A stretch of 64,000 nucleotides of DNA from Massilia sp. Mn16-1_5 (lineage in GTDB: Bacteria; Pseudomonadota; Gammaproteobacteria; Burkholderiales; Burkholderiaceae_D). The position numbers and the translations under genes were made by a program. This document shows, one piece after another, positions 26,218 through 34,873 of the stretch (the stretch's first letter is position 1; every line of letters begins with the position of its first letter). The stretch lies in contig NZ_PPXQ01000001.1 of the NCBI RefSeq assembly GCF_004798585.1, positions 310,001-374,000 of the forward strand. Direction: 5' to 3'. Below the pieces are notes generated by a model. That model had not been told where the DNA came from. It was given only the letters and a program-made list of their open reading frames with translations, and made no database searches.

Positions 26218-27612
26218 TTACTGTGCGTTCAGCTTCGAGCGCGAACGGGCGTAGCCGAAGTACACGGCCAGGCCGATCGCCAGCCAGACGACGAAGGCGA
26301 CCCAGGTGTGCCAGCTCAGGAAGGACATCAGGGCCAGGCAGAAGATGATGGCCAGGGCCGGGACGACCGGCACGCCCGGGCAGCGGAAGGCGCGGTGCAG
26401 GTCCGGGCGCTTCTTGCGCAGGATGATGACGGCCAGCGAGACCAGCGAGAACGCGGCCAGGGTGCCGATGTTGACCAGCTCGGCCAGCACGTCGAGCGGC
26501 ACGACGGCGGCGATCAGGCCGAAGATGATGCCGACCATCCAGGTCGCGAAGTACGGGGTGCCGTACTTCGGGTGCACGGTCGACAGTTTCGCGGGCAGCA
26601 GGCCGTCGCGCGACATGGCGTACAGGATGCGGGTCTGGCCGTAGGCCATCACCAGCATCACGGTGCTCATGCCCAGGATCGCGGCGAGGTCGACGAAACC
26701 GGCGACCCAGTCCTGGCCGGCGTACTTGAGGGCCAGCGAGACCGGGTGGTCGACGCCCTTGAAGTTCATAAACGGAACGATGCCGGTCATGATGGCGGCA
26801 ACGATCACGTACAGGACGGTGCAGATGCCCAGCGAACCGATGATGCCGATCGGCAGGTCCTTGCTCGGGTTCTTGACTTCCTCGGCGGCCGAGGTGACGG
26901 CGTCGAAGCCGATGAAGGCGAAGAACACCAGCGCAGCGGCGCTCATCACACTACCCATGCCGAAAGGCATGAACGGCTGCCAGTTGTCCGGCTTGACGTA
27001 GCCGACGCCGACGAAAATGAACAGTAGGACGACGCCGGTCTTGATCAGGACCATCACGTTGTTCACGCGCGCCGATTCGCGCACGCCCAGCGACAGCATC
27101 CAGGTCAGGACCATCATGATCAGGAAGGCCGGCAGGTTGAACACGGTGTCCACGCCAGGCTTGGCGCCGGGAGCCGCGCGCAGCGCTTCCGGCAGCACCA
27201 TGCCGAAGCCCTCCAGCAGCGACTGGAAATAGCCGGACCAGCCGACGGCGACCGTCGAGGTGGCCAGGCCGTATTCGAGCAGCAGGTCCCAGCCGATCAT
27301 CCAGGCGACGATTTCGCCCAGGGTCACGTAGGAATAGGTATAGATCGAACCGGCCACCGGCACGCTCGACGCGAATTCGGCATAGCACAGCGCGGCGAAG
27401 CCGCAGGCGATGGCCGCGATGATGAAGGACAGCGTCAACGCCGGACCGGCCGTGACCGCACCGGTACCGGTCAGCACGAAGATACCCGTGCCGACGATGG
27501 CCCCGATACCCATGAGGATGAGGTCGGTCGGTCCGAGGACCTTCTTCAGACCGCCGGGCGTGCGGGCGTCCGCCACCATGGTATCGAGATTCTTGGTTCT
27601 AAAAAGACTCAC
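26218..27612 (-). CDS. APC-family cationic amino acid permease
   Basis: A 464-residue, 12-helix transporter. The N-terminal GPTDLILMGIGAIVGTGIFVLTG is the substrate-binding first helix of APC permeases, and FIGFDAVTSAAEEVKNPSKDLP is the conserved loop before helix 7. The CAT-like subgroup is the best fit, moving Lys, Arg or similar amino acids by proton or exchange. The start is GTG, preceded by AGGAG, and overlaps by one base the stop of a 7-codon leader. Confidence 0.92.
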   Translation of the reverse strand: MSLFRTKNLDTMVADARTPGGLKKVLGPTDLILMGIGAIVGTGIFVLTGTGAVTAGPALTLSFIIAAIACGFAALCYAEFASSVPVAGSIYTYSYVTLGEIVAWMIGWDLLLEYGLATSTVAVGWSGYFQSLLEGFGMVLPEALRAAPGAKPGVDTVFNLPAFLIMMVLTWMLSLGVRESARVNNVMVLIKTGVVLLFIFVGVGYVKPDNWQPFMPFGMGSVMSAAALVFFAFIGFDAVTSAAEEVKNPSKDLPIGIIGSLGICTVLYVIVAAIMTGIVPFMNFKGVDHPVSLALKYAGQDWVAGFVDLAAILGMSTVMLVMAYGQTRILYAMSRDGLLPAKLSTVHPKYGTPYFATWMVGIIFGLIAAVVPLDVLAELVNIGTLAAFSLVSLAVIILRKKRPDLHRAFRCPGVPVVPALAIIFCLALMSFLSWHTWVAFVVWLAIGLAVYFGYARSRSKLNAQ

Positions 27613-27635
27613 TACGTGTTCTCCTGTTTTTTCAT
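27612..27635 (-). CDS. 7-codon leader peptide (MKKQENT) upstream of the permease
   Basis: On the minus strand a strong GGAGGAG is followed at good spacing by ATG AAA AAA CAG GAG AAC ACG TAG. The G of TAG is the first base of the permease GTG start (TAGTG), a stop-start overlap typical of translational coupling. The leader itself contains the AGGAG that serves the permease. Whether the peptide matters or only ribosome delivery does is unknown. Confidence 0.5.
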   Translation of the reverse strand: MKKQENT

Positions 27636-27650
27636 AATGTCTCCTCCGGA

Positions 27651-27677
27651 AGGCCGCCGGATGGGTCCGGCCGGCCT
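27651..27677. repeat. hairpin in the permease leader region
   Basis: AGGCCGCCGGA and TCCGGCCGGCCT pair around TGGG with one bulge. It lies 16 bases upstream of the leader-peptide start on the minus strand, so it would be in the permease mRNA leader. The rest of 27678-27904 shows no gene. Confidence 0.45.
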
Positions 27678-27904
27678 CTTTACTCTCTCCTGCCCCGCTT
27701 ACGTTTGCTGCGTGAACCGGCCGCGCCGAGGGAAGCTACCAACGAAAAGCGCCTGCAAGACCGCCAGGCGCCGATCGACCCGCTACGTCCGTCCGCGCCC
27801 TTGTCCCGGGCGCGGCGAAAAGCATTAACAATAAGCCAGCACGTCCGCATTATTGCTCCGCTACCCCCTGTTCAGCAAGCGCTCATGGCGGCGCGCAGCG
27901 TTTT

Positions 27905-28276
27905 TCAGCCGACGGGCACGGCCCGCCTGCGCCAGACGCATACATACAATACGAGATTGACCGCCGCCACCAGGGCGGCGAGCAGGTACTGGATATCGGC
28001 CGTCAGCCAGCCCGGATACAGCAGCCAGCGCAGGTAGTACTCGATGAAGCTGCCCTGGACGTCCGCCAGCCCGGCGCGCAGGCGCAGCAGGTTCTCGAGC
28101 GCCGTCAGCGGGCAGCCGCGGCTGCTCAGTTCGATATACACGCCCCAGGCCACGGCCGGCAGGTGCACCCACAGGAAGCGCGGACGGCGCAGCATGAGCA
28201 AGGCGCCGAACACGACGAACAGCACGAAACTCAGGTGCACCAGCAAGACCAGCACGGCTGCGGCGGCGTACAGCAT
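27905..28276 (-). CDS. DUF2784 family membrane protein
   Basis: A 123-residue protein with three to four membrane helices and the family-like centre WVHLPAVAWGVYIELSSRGCPLTALEN and GSFIEYYLRWLLYPGW. No function is known for DUF2784. Its ATG lies three bases after the stop of the monooxygenase-esterase gene, so the two are very likely co-translated. Confidence 0.85.
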   Translation of the reverse strand: MLYAAAAVLVLLVHLSFVLFVVFGALLMLRRPRFLWVHLPAVAWGVYIELSSRGCPLTALENLLRLRAGLADVQGSFIEYYLRWLLYPGWLTADIQYLLAALVAAVNLVLYVCVWRRRAVPVG

Positions 28277-28279
28277 GGC

Positions 28280-30727
28280 TCAGGCCGTCGCGTGCTCGTT
28301 CGCGCTCGCGACGTGCGCGCGCGCGAACTGGGCCAGGGCGCCGATGGCGTTCGCCGCCGAGCGCAGGTAGAAGGCTTGCAGGTGGAAGACGTGCCAGCGT
28401 TCGCGGTGCAGCTCGAAACGGCAGGACACGCCGCAGGCCCTGGCATGCGCCACCAGGGCCTGCGCGTCGGGCAGCAGGATCTCCTGGTCGCCCGCCTGCA
28501 CCAGCATCGGCGGCAGCCCGGCCAGGTTGCACCTCAACGGATGATGGGCTTCGGCCTCCGGCGGACAGGCGTACCAGGCCACACCCTGGCGCACCCACTC
28601 CGCCCGTACCATCGGGTCGATCGCGGCGATCGGATAGCCGTCGGGCCCGGGCGGCGGGATCCGCGTCACCGGCGAGACCAGCGCCAGCGCGGCCGGCAGC
28701 GTATCGCCGCGCGCACGCAGGCGCAGCGCGACGGCCAGCGCCAGCGCCGCACCGGCCGAGTCGCCGGCCAGCACGATGCGCGCGGCCGGGATGCCGGCGG
28801 CCAGCATGGCATCGAAGCAGGCGAGCCCATCCTCGAGCGCGGCCGGATACGGATGCTCCGGCGCCAGGCGGTAGTCCGGCACCCACAGCGCCAGCCCGGC
28901 GTCGCGCGCCAGGCGCGAGGTGATGCTGCGGTGGGTCCGCGCACTGCCCAGGCAGAAGGCGCCGCCGTGCAGGTAGAGAACGGCACCCTGCCCCGCCTGC
29001 TCGGGTGTGACGATCTCGACCGCGAGGCCGCCGACATCGATGCGGCGATACCCGACCCCGCCGACGCCGGGCATCAGCGGCGCCAGCAGGCGGGCGTAGC
29101 GTCGTTGCGCAGGGGCGCTGAAAGGCGGCCCGATCAGCGGCTTGAAGGCGGTGCGGAGAAAAGCGCGCTGGAAGGCGGCGGCGCCGCGCTCCGCCGGCGA
29201 GCGCGGCGCCGCGATGCCGACGCTGTCGGGCCGGCCGTCGAGGGGCGAGGCGAAGCGGTAGGCGCGCAGGCTCGCGTGGCGGGTCAGCAGCCGGTAGCTG
29301 AAGGTGAAGCCCGGCCAGTTGGCGCTGTTGCGGCCGTGGCGGTCGAGGTACCAGCTGCTGCAGCCCTGCCAGACGGCATCCGCCAGGCGCGCGTGCAGGC
29401 GCGTGTTGAAGCGCCGGTGCGCGGTCGGCTCCACTTCGACCGAGGCTGCGCCGGCGGCGATCATCTCCCTGCGGCAGCGCATCACATGTTCCACCTGGCT
29501 CTCCAGCATGTAGACGATGGAATTATGACCCAGGTTGGTATTCGGGCCGTATAGCATGAAGAAGTTCGGAAAGCCCGGCACCGTCATGCCGAGAAAGGCT
29601 TCGGCGCCCTCGCGCCAGGCCTCGTTCAGCTCGCGTCCGCCGCGCCCGGTGATGCGCATCGGCGCCAGGAACTCGGTGGCGGCAAAGCCGGTGCCGTAGA
29701 TCAGGACATCGGCCTCGTGCCGTGTGCCGTCTTCGGTTTCGATCCCGCCGGGGGTGATGCGGCGGACCGGGTCGGTGACCAGGGCGACCTCCGGCCTCGA
29801 AAAGGCGGACAAATAGTCGTCGCTCAGCAGGATGCGCTTGCAGCCGATCGGGTAATCGGGTGTCAGCCTGGCGCGCAGGTCCGGGTTGAGCACGTCGCGC
29901 GCGAGCATGCGCCGGAACGGCCGGCCGACCGCGAGCGACAGGATCGCTTTCATGCGCGTGAAGGCCAGCGCACGCGCTTCGTATTTCACGTAGATCAGGC
30001 CCCGGTGCAGGCGCATCGCCAGCGGCAGGCGCCGGAACAGCGCCTGCTGCCAGGGCCGGTAGGCACGGTCGCGGCGCGCGATCACGTAGGCGGGGGAACG
30101 CTGGAATACCGTCAGCTTCGCCGTCTCGCCGGCAATCGCCGGAACGAACTGGGTGGCCGAGGCGCCGGTGCCGATCACGGCGACACGCTTGCCCGACAGC
30201 GAACAGGCATGATCCCACTGCGCGGAGTGAAAGGCGGGGCCGCGGAAGCTGTCGATGCCGGGCAGGCGCGGCAGCAGCGGCCGGCTCAGCAGGCCGGTGG
30301 CACTCACCAGCATGCGCGTCCGCATGCGCTCGCCGCTCGCCAGGCTGACTTCCCACAGCGCCAGGGCCTCGTCGTAGCGCGCCGCGGCGACTTCGGTCCG
30401 GTAGCGCAGGTGCTTGCCGAGTTCGAAGCGGCGCACGCAGTCGTGCAGGTAAGCGTGGATCTCTCCCTGGCGGGCAAAGGTGTGCGACCAGCCGGGATTC
30501 GGGGCGAAGGAGAAAGAATACAGGTGCGAGGGCACGTCGCAGGCGGCGCCGGGATAGGTGTTGTCGCGCCAGACGCCGCCGGGTTCGGCGCCCTTCTCCA
30601 GGATCAGGAAATCCTCGACACCGGCACGGCGTAGCGCCACCCCCACGCAGATGCCACCGAAGCCGGCGCCAATGACGAGCGCGTCGCGTATCCCGGCGTC
30701 CTCCGGTGATGGGGGTAAGTGTGTCAT
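28280..30727 (-). CDS. Baeyer-Villiger monooxygenase-alpha/beta esterase fusion
   Basis: An 815-residue two-enzyme protein. Residues ~15-500 form a flavin monooxygenase: FAD Rossmann GAGFGG (20-25), the type I Baeyer-Villiger fingerprint FRGPAFHSAQWD (161-172) and NADPH Rossmann VIGTGASA (184-191). Residues ~545-815 form an HSL-type esterase: oxyanion HGGAF (587), nucleophile S657 in GDSAG, acid D747 and H779. The pair could oxidise a ketone to an ester and then hydrolyse it. The chosen ATG gives a normal monooxygenase N terminus. DUF2784 follows 3 bases later. Confidence 0.9.
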   Translation of the reverse strand: MTHLPPSPEDAGIRDALVIGAGFGGICVGVALRRAGVEDFLILEKGAEPGGVWRDNTYPGAACDVPSHLYSFSFAPNPGWSHTFARQGEIHAYLHDCVRRFELGKHLRYRTEVAAARYDEALALWEVSLASGERMRTRMLVSATGLLSRPLLPRLPGIDSFRGPAFHSAQWDHACSLSGKRVAVIGTGASATQFVPAIAGETAKLTVFQRSPAYVIARRDRAYRPWQQALFRRLPLAMRLHRGLIYVKYEARALAFTRMKAILSLAVGRPFRRMLARDVLNPDLRARLTPDYPIGCKRILLSDDYLSAFSRPEVALVTDPVRRITPGGIETEDGTRHEADVLIYGTGFAATEFLAPMRITGRGGRELNEAWREGAEAFLGMTVPGFPNFFMLYGPNTNLGHNSIVYMLESQVEHVMRCRREMIAAGAASVEVEPTAHRRFNTRLHARLADAVWQGCSSWYLDRHGRNSANWPGFTFSYRLLTRHASLRAYRFASPLDGRPDSVGIAAPRSPAERGAAAFQRAFLRTAFKPLIGPPFSAPAQRRYARLLAPLMPGVGGVGYRRIDVGGLAVEIVTPEQAGQGAVLYLHGGAFCLGSARTHRSITSRLARDAGLALWVPDYRLAPEHPYPAALEDGLACFDAMLAAGIPAARIVLAGDSAGAALALAVALRLRARGDTLPAALALVSPVTRIPPPGPDGYPIAAIDPMVRAEWVRQGVAWYACPPEAEAHHPLRCNLAGLPPMLVQAGDQEILLPDAQALVAHARACGVSCRFELHRERWHVFHLQAFYLRSAANAIGALAQFARAHVASANEHATA

Positions 30728-30955
30728 TTGCGTCTCCTGTCGCGAATGGAGCAATGATTCAATCAATGATTCCAATTCGCAACAATACACGAGGAAAGTC
30801 CGCTTGAGTCCCTGTCAAGCAGGAACAGGCTGCGCTTTATGTGCCACGCATGAGGACGACGCGCCGCACTCCTACAAAGGCACGCTGTACGCACCGATGG
30901 TACGCGCTTTCGCTGCGGGCATAATCGAAGCGAAGACATTTTCGGGAGACCCACG

Positions 30956-31324
30956 ATGGCTACGCAAGCTACGAACAACGCATCGGCGCCGCAAGGCGAT
31001 TCTGCTACCCTGGGCCTGGGCGGCGCGACCAGCGGCCAGGCCGGCGCCACGCCCGCGCACGAAACCCAGCAGGAAACGGGCGGCAGCGGCGGCGCGCAGC
31101 TCACCCAGAGCACGGGCGAGATCGACAAGGCGCCGGACAGCCGCCCGCAGCAGTCCCCGGATGCACCGCAGGCCGTGCCAAGCCCGGACGGCAGCGCCAT
31201 GCAAAGCGGGGCGCGCGGCGCCCAGGACACCCGCGGCGACCAGGCCGGCGGTACCGGGACCGGTCTCGGCACGCCGGAAACGGGCGCCAACCAGTCCGAG
31301 GAGGACTTGCCGCCCTCACCTTGA
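30956..31324 (+). CDS. low-complexity hypothetical protein (122 aa)
   Basis: Rich in Gly, Ala, Gln, Ser, Thr and Pro, with no hydrophobic core, so probably disordered (for example TLGLGGATSGQAGATPAHET). CGGGAGA lies 8 bases before the ATG and CATAAT at 30920 could be a -10. No homology recognised. Confidence 0.6.
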   Translation: MATQATNNASAPQGDSATLGLGGATSGQAGATPAHETQQETGGSGGAQLTQSTGEIDKAPDSRPQQSPDAPQAVPSPDGSAMQSGARGAQDTRGDQAGGTGTGLGTPETGANQSEEDLPPSP

Positions 31325-31361
31325 GCCGGGAAGCCGGGCATATGCGCCCGGCAACGGCAAT

Positions 31362-31871
31362 TTACGGATTCAGCTTGATCGTGCCGTGCTCGCCCGGATC
31401 GACATCCGGCGTGCTGCCGGTGACGGCCGCCTTGGCCATCTGGAACAGGCGCACCATCTTGCTGTCGTTCGAATCCCAGTACTCGGCGCTGTGCGGCGCG
31501 ACACGCACCAGCACCACGTGCTCGTCGTCCGGGCCGTGCGGGAACCAGGCCTGTACCATCGGGTTCCAGAGGGCGTGGATACGGGCGCGGTCCACCACGC
31601 GCTCGGCGGTGCCGCTGATCGAGACGTACAGGCTGTCGTCCGGCTGGGCGAAGCTGACGTTGACTTCGGGCTGGACGGCGATGTTCTGCCACAGCGGGGT
31701 GTGGATCGAGGTGTAGAACCAGAGGCCGCCCTGCTCGTCGGTTTCCTGGTTGGTCATCGGATGGCTGATCAGGTGGCCGTGTTCGTCCACGGTCGTGAAC
31801 ATCGCGAAACGCATCGAACGGATCTTGTCCGCCAGCGCGGCCGCCTGGGCCGAGGCATTCGTCATGGACAT
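31362..31871 (-). CDS. pyridoxamine 5'-phosphate oxidase-like (general stress) protein
   Basis: A 169-residue split-barrel flavin-binding protein. RFAMFTTVDEHGHLISHPM, GGLWFYTSIHTPLWQNI and PEVNVSFAQPDDSLYVSISG match the general stress protein 26-like branch, which binds FMN or FAD rather than making PLP. AAGGAAA precedes the ATG. Monocistronic. Confidence 0.88.
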   Translation of the reverse strand: MSMTNASAQAAALADKIRSMRFAMFTTVDEHGHLISHPMTNQETDEQGGLWFYTSIHTPLWQNIAVQPEVNVSFAQPDDSLYVSISGTAERVVDRARIHALWNPMVQAWFPHGPDDEHVVLVRVAPHSAEYWDSNDSKMVRLFQMAKAAVTGSTPDVDPGEHGTIKLNP

Positions 31872-31976
31872 GGTGTTTCCTTGAAGATTGAGAGAGGATT
31901 AAATGAGTTCTCATCCTAGGCGCTGCGGGCGCAACGCTCCGTGCGGCGCCGAACGCAGGCGCCGCGAAGGCCCGCC

Positions 31977-33647
31977 TCAGCCAAGCTCCCTCGCCACCTC
32001 CGGCTGGTAGCGCCCCGGCGCCAGGATGCCGGCCGGATCGAGCGCAGCCTTGAGCGCGCCGACGGTGCGCCAGTAGCTGTCGCCCTGCGGGTCGAGCCGG
32101 GCCATGGCGTGATTGCCGACCCGGTAGGGAATGTAGCCGGCGTCGAACATGCTGGCGAAGACTTCGTCATGGCAGGCACGGGCGCGCGCCGTCTCCTCGG
32201 GATCGTCCTGGTCGTAGGCGACCGTCAGCACGCCTCCCAGGGTGCGCTCGTTGACCATGCTGAAGGTGGCGAACAGGTCGAAGCCGTATTTGTCGAAGCT
32301 GGCCTGGGCGAGCGCGTGCACGGCCAGCATGTCTTCTCCGCGTAGCGGCAGCATGGGCGAGACCCACAGCAGGCCGCAGCCGTCGCGGGCCGGGTCGGCG
32401 CGCTCCGGAAAGCCCTTCGGCAGGCCGGCGCGGCGGCGCCAGTAGGCCCCGGCCAGGAAGCGCCCGTTCGGCACGCCGCGGTTCATGGCGAACAGCGATG
32501 CGCCCAGCGCCACCTTGGCGCGCAGGCGCCGGCCCGCGCCGCTGGTTCCCAGCAGGCGCGCCGCGAAGGCGCCGGCACGCAGGCTGCGCTCGGTAATGAA
32601 GCGAGGACGGGCGGCGGTCCCGCGCAAGGCCTTGCGCAAGGCCGCGCGGGCGGCTGCGACCTGGGCCGCGGTGCCGTACAGGGCGCCCGAGACGCTCCAG
32701 GCGCCGACGCCGGCCTCCGCGCGCATCGCCGTTCGCATGTCCTCCGGCAGGCGCGATCCGGTCCCCACTTTGTCGCGCGGGAAGACGCGGCCGCCGGACA
32801 GCACCCTCATATCGTTCCCGATGTGCAGGATGCTGCGCAGCGTGCCGTCCAGGCGCAGCGGACGCAGGGCGTCGACGACCGGTGCGATGTCGGCGTGGCG
32901 CGGCACGCTGCAGATGAAGTGGTTGACGCATTCGGCCTGGGGCATCAGCCAGATGCCGAGGCGGGTCACGATACCCATGTTCGACTGGGTGAACAGGCCG
33001 TCCAGGAAAGGCCCGACGCCATACGGGAACAGGTGGGTCGTGCGCGACTGGGCGTAGTGGCCGAAGCCGGTCTCGAGCAGCTCGCCGCTGGCCAGCACCA
33101 CCTGCATGCCGGCCACGTGCTGCAGCCGGTTGCCGTAGGGCGAATGGCCGAAGCCGCGCTCCATGATGTTGCCGATGTAGCTCGTGTCCGGACCGGCCCC
33201 GGTGCAGTCGGCCCACAGGGGAATGCCGCGATCGAGCAGGTAATCGGAGAGCTGGCGCTGGGTCACGCCAGGTTCGATGACGGCATAGGCCAGCTCGGGG
33301 TCGACGTGGATGATGCGGTTCATGCGCGACAGGTCGAGGATGAGCTGGCCTGCGCCAACGGCGCAGCCGTCGCCGTAGCCCCAGTTCTTGCCGGTACTGA
33401 TCGGGTAGACCGGCAGGCGCCGGCGTGCGGCGATCTTCGTGACCGCGGCGACTTCAAGCGCGTCCGCGGGGCGGACCAGGGCCAGCGGCAGCACCGGCCG
33501 CGCCGCCGTGCTGCGCGCATGGCGCTCGCGCGTGGCGTCGTCGCAGAGGAGGTTGGCGGTGCCGACCGCCTGCGCCAGTTCGACGAGCGCTGCGCAGGGC
33601 TGGGCATCCAGGTGCGCATCCGGCGGCAGATCATTCAATTGGCTCAT
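31977..33647 (-). CDS. VAO/p-cresol methylhydroxylase-family FAD oxidase
   Basis: A 556-residue flavoenzyme without a signal peptide. The FAD-binding PCMH domain contains YPISTGKNWGYGDGCAVGAG, RMNRIIHVDPELAYAVIEPG and GNIMERGFGHSPYGNRLQHV. This arrangement is that of p-cresol methylhydroxylase and vanillyl-alcohol oxidase, which oxidise para-alkylphenols. I chose ATG 33647 because GGAGGAG sits 7 bases before it; it overlaps the FeeM-like stop (ATGA). Coupling to an N-acyl amino acid synthase suggests an acylated aromatic amino acid as substrate, which is inference. Confidence 0.82.
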   Translation of the reverse strand: MSQLNDLPPDAHLDAQPCAALVELAQAVGTANLLCDDATRERHARSTAARPVLPLALVRPADALEVAAVTKIAARRRLPVYPISTGKNWGYGDGCAVGAGQLILDLSRMNRIIHVDPELAYAVIEPGVTQRQLSDYLLDRGIPLWADCTGAGPDTSYIGNIMERGFGHSPYGNRLQHVAGMQVVLASGELLETGFGHYAQSRTTHLFPYGVGPFLDGLFTQSNMGIVTRLGIWLMPQAECVNHFICSVPRHADIAPVVDALRPLRLDGTLRSILHIGNDMRVLSGGRVFPRDKVGTGSRLPEDMRTAMRAEAGVGAWSVSGALYGTAAQVAAARAALRKALRGTAARPRFITERSLRAGAFAARLLGTSGAGRRLRAKVALGASLFAMNRGVPNGRFLAGAYWRRRAGLPKGFPERADPARDGCGLLWVSPMLPLRGEDMLAVHALAQASFDKYGFDLFATFSMVNERTLGGVLTVAYDQDDPEETARARACHDEVFASMFDAGYIPYRVGNHAMARLDPQGDSYWRTVGALKAALDPAGILAPGRYQPEVARELG

Positions 33648-34396
33648 GCCCATTCTCCTCCACGGCACAGCGCGGCCAGGCGCGCGCTGATGGCCGGCTC
33701 CTCGCCGGCGGCAAAGAAATGCGGGTAAAAGGAGCGCTCGCCGCCGTGCTGCGCGTCGCTGCCGCCCCATTTGCGGATCTGGGCGCCCATCTCGTCGAGC
33801 GGCAGGCGCAAGAGCACGGCCGGCGCGCCGACCCGGCTGCAGGTGCGCTCGCCGCCGTACGAAACGAAACCGAGCATGCGCTCGTAAAAGGCCACATGGC
33901 GCGGATTGACCTCGATGACGTAGTCGGTGTAGCCGCGCAGCGCGCGCGCATACAGGTAGGAGATGTGGATCAGGGCCGCGAACACCCGCTTCGACATGCC
34001 GGCGTCGATCGCCAGGCGCGAAGGCTCGGCCAGGCGCCGGCCCTGGCGCCGCAGGATGTCGAGCCGGTCGCGGAAGTGCTCGTCGGCGGGCAAGGCATTA
34101 CCCTTGTCCAGCCACAGGCTCATGGTCCCGACCAGCTCGCCCCCGGTTTCGGCGTACAGGGTCACCTTGTCCGCTGCGCCGCGCTCGCCCGCCTCGAAGG
34201 CGTAGCCGCGCCAGGCGTACATGCGCCGGACCAGGGCCCCGGTATCGGCGTGGCGGCCCGCCGAGAGCGCGACGCGGATGTTGAAGAGCTGCGGTTCGCT
34301 GCGCGGGGCGGCCTGGCCGCCGGCCCGGCGTGCGGCTCCCACGGCTTGCGCCGGCGGCGCCTGGAAGGATGCGATGGGCATTTCGTCTACCAACAT
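33644..34396 (-). CDS. FeeM-type N-acyl amino acid synthase (exosortase-associated acyltransferase)
   Basis: A 250-residue GNAT-like protein. VTLYAETGGELVGTMSLWLD, AEPSRLAID and YTDYVIEVNPRHVAFYERMLGF follow the long-chain N-acyl amino acid synthase / PEP-CTERM-associated acyltransferase family. Members join a fatty acyl group from ACP to an amino acid such as tyrosine. AGGGAG lies 5 bases before the chosen ATG. It overlaps the flavin oxidase downstream. No acyl carrier protein gene is in the window. Confidence 0.78.
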   Translation of the reverse strand: MLVDEMPIASFQAPPAQAVGAARRAGGQAAPRSEPQLFNIRVALSAGRHADTGALVRRMYAWRGYAFEAGERGAADKVTLYAETGGELVGTMSLWLDKGNALPADEHFRDRLDILRRQGRRLAEPSRLAIDAGMSKRVFAALIHISYLYARALRGYTDYVIEVNPRHVAFYERMLGFVSYGGERTCSRVGAPAVLLRLPLDEMGAQIRKWGGSDAQHGGERSFYPHFFAAGEEPAISARLAALCRGGEWA

Positions 34397-34873
34397 ACTG
34401 TCTCCCTGATAAAAGCGTCCCGCCGTCGGTGGCGAAAACGTCATGAATCCATTCAGACAGAGTCAGCAGTAAGCGGGTTCCCGGGGTTTTGGCCTGTTCT
34501 TTGCTATCTGAACATAGATCAAGCTCCCAAGAAATATGTCGCAAGCACGGCGCAGATTGCTCGCCCGAGCTGTGCGTTTCGCTCAGGCATAAGAGTCTTT
34601 TGACGGGTATCAATCGGAAAAAGGGTTGCGCAGTGCACGCCGCGCGCAGTCATATAATCTGCTTTTACGGCGTCAGCTTTTACCGCGTCAGCCTTTACTG
34701 CGTCGACATTTCCAGCGCCGTGAGCAGGATTTCATCGGAGAACGCCCATGTGCTTCGCCCACCGTCCCCGGCCGGCCCGGCTGCAACGGATTTCGCCCTG
34801 TTTCTCGTCTCCTGCCATCTGCCCATGAGTTCCCACAGCCCGTCCCTGCGCCCGCGCCCGGGCGCCGTCTGCC
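34397..34873. promoter_or_regulatory. 477-base divergent regulatory region
   Basis: It separates the FeeM-like and glycosyltransferase genes. It contains a -10-like TATAAT at 34653-34658 without a good -35 at normal spacing, the triple 15-base repeat at 34661-34705, and two short overlapping frames: 34748-34828 (26 codons, CGGAG upstream) and 34825-34881 (18 codons). The second overlaps the glycosyltransferase start. Confidence 0.5.
34661..34705. repeat. three tandem 15-base repeats
   Basis: GCTTTTACGGCGTCA (34661-34675), GCTTTTACCGCGTCA (34676-34690) and GCCTTTACTGCGTCG (34691-34705) are head to tail without gaps. They start two bases after the TATAAT and may be binding sites for a regulator of the island. 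Confidence 0.8.

Noticed and set aside
34661..34705. CRISPR-like array
   Set aside because: The 15-base repeats are contiguous with no spacers and there are no cas genes.
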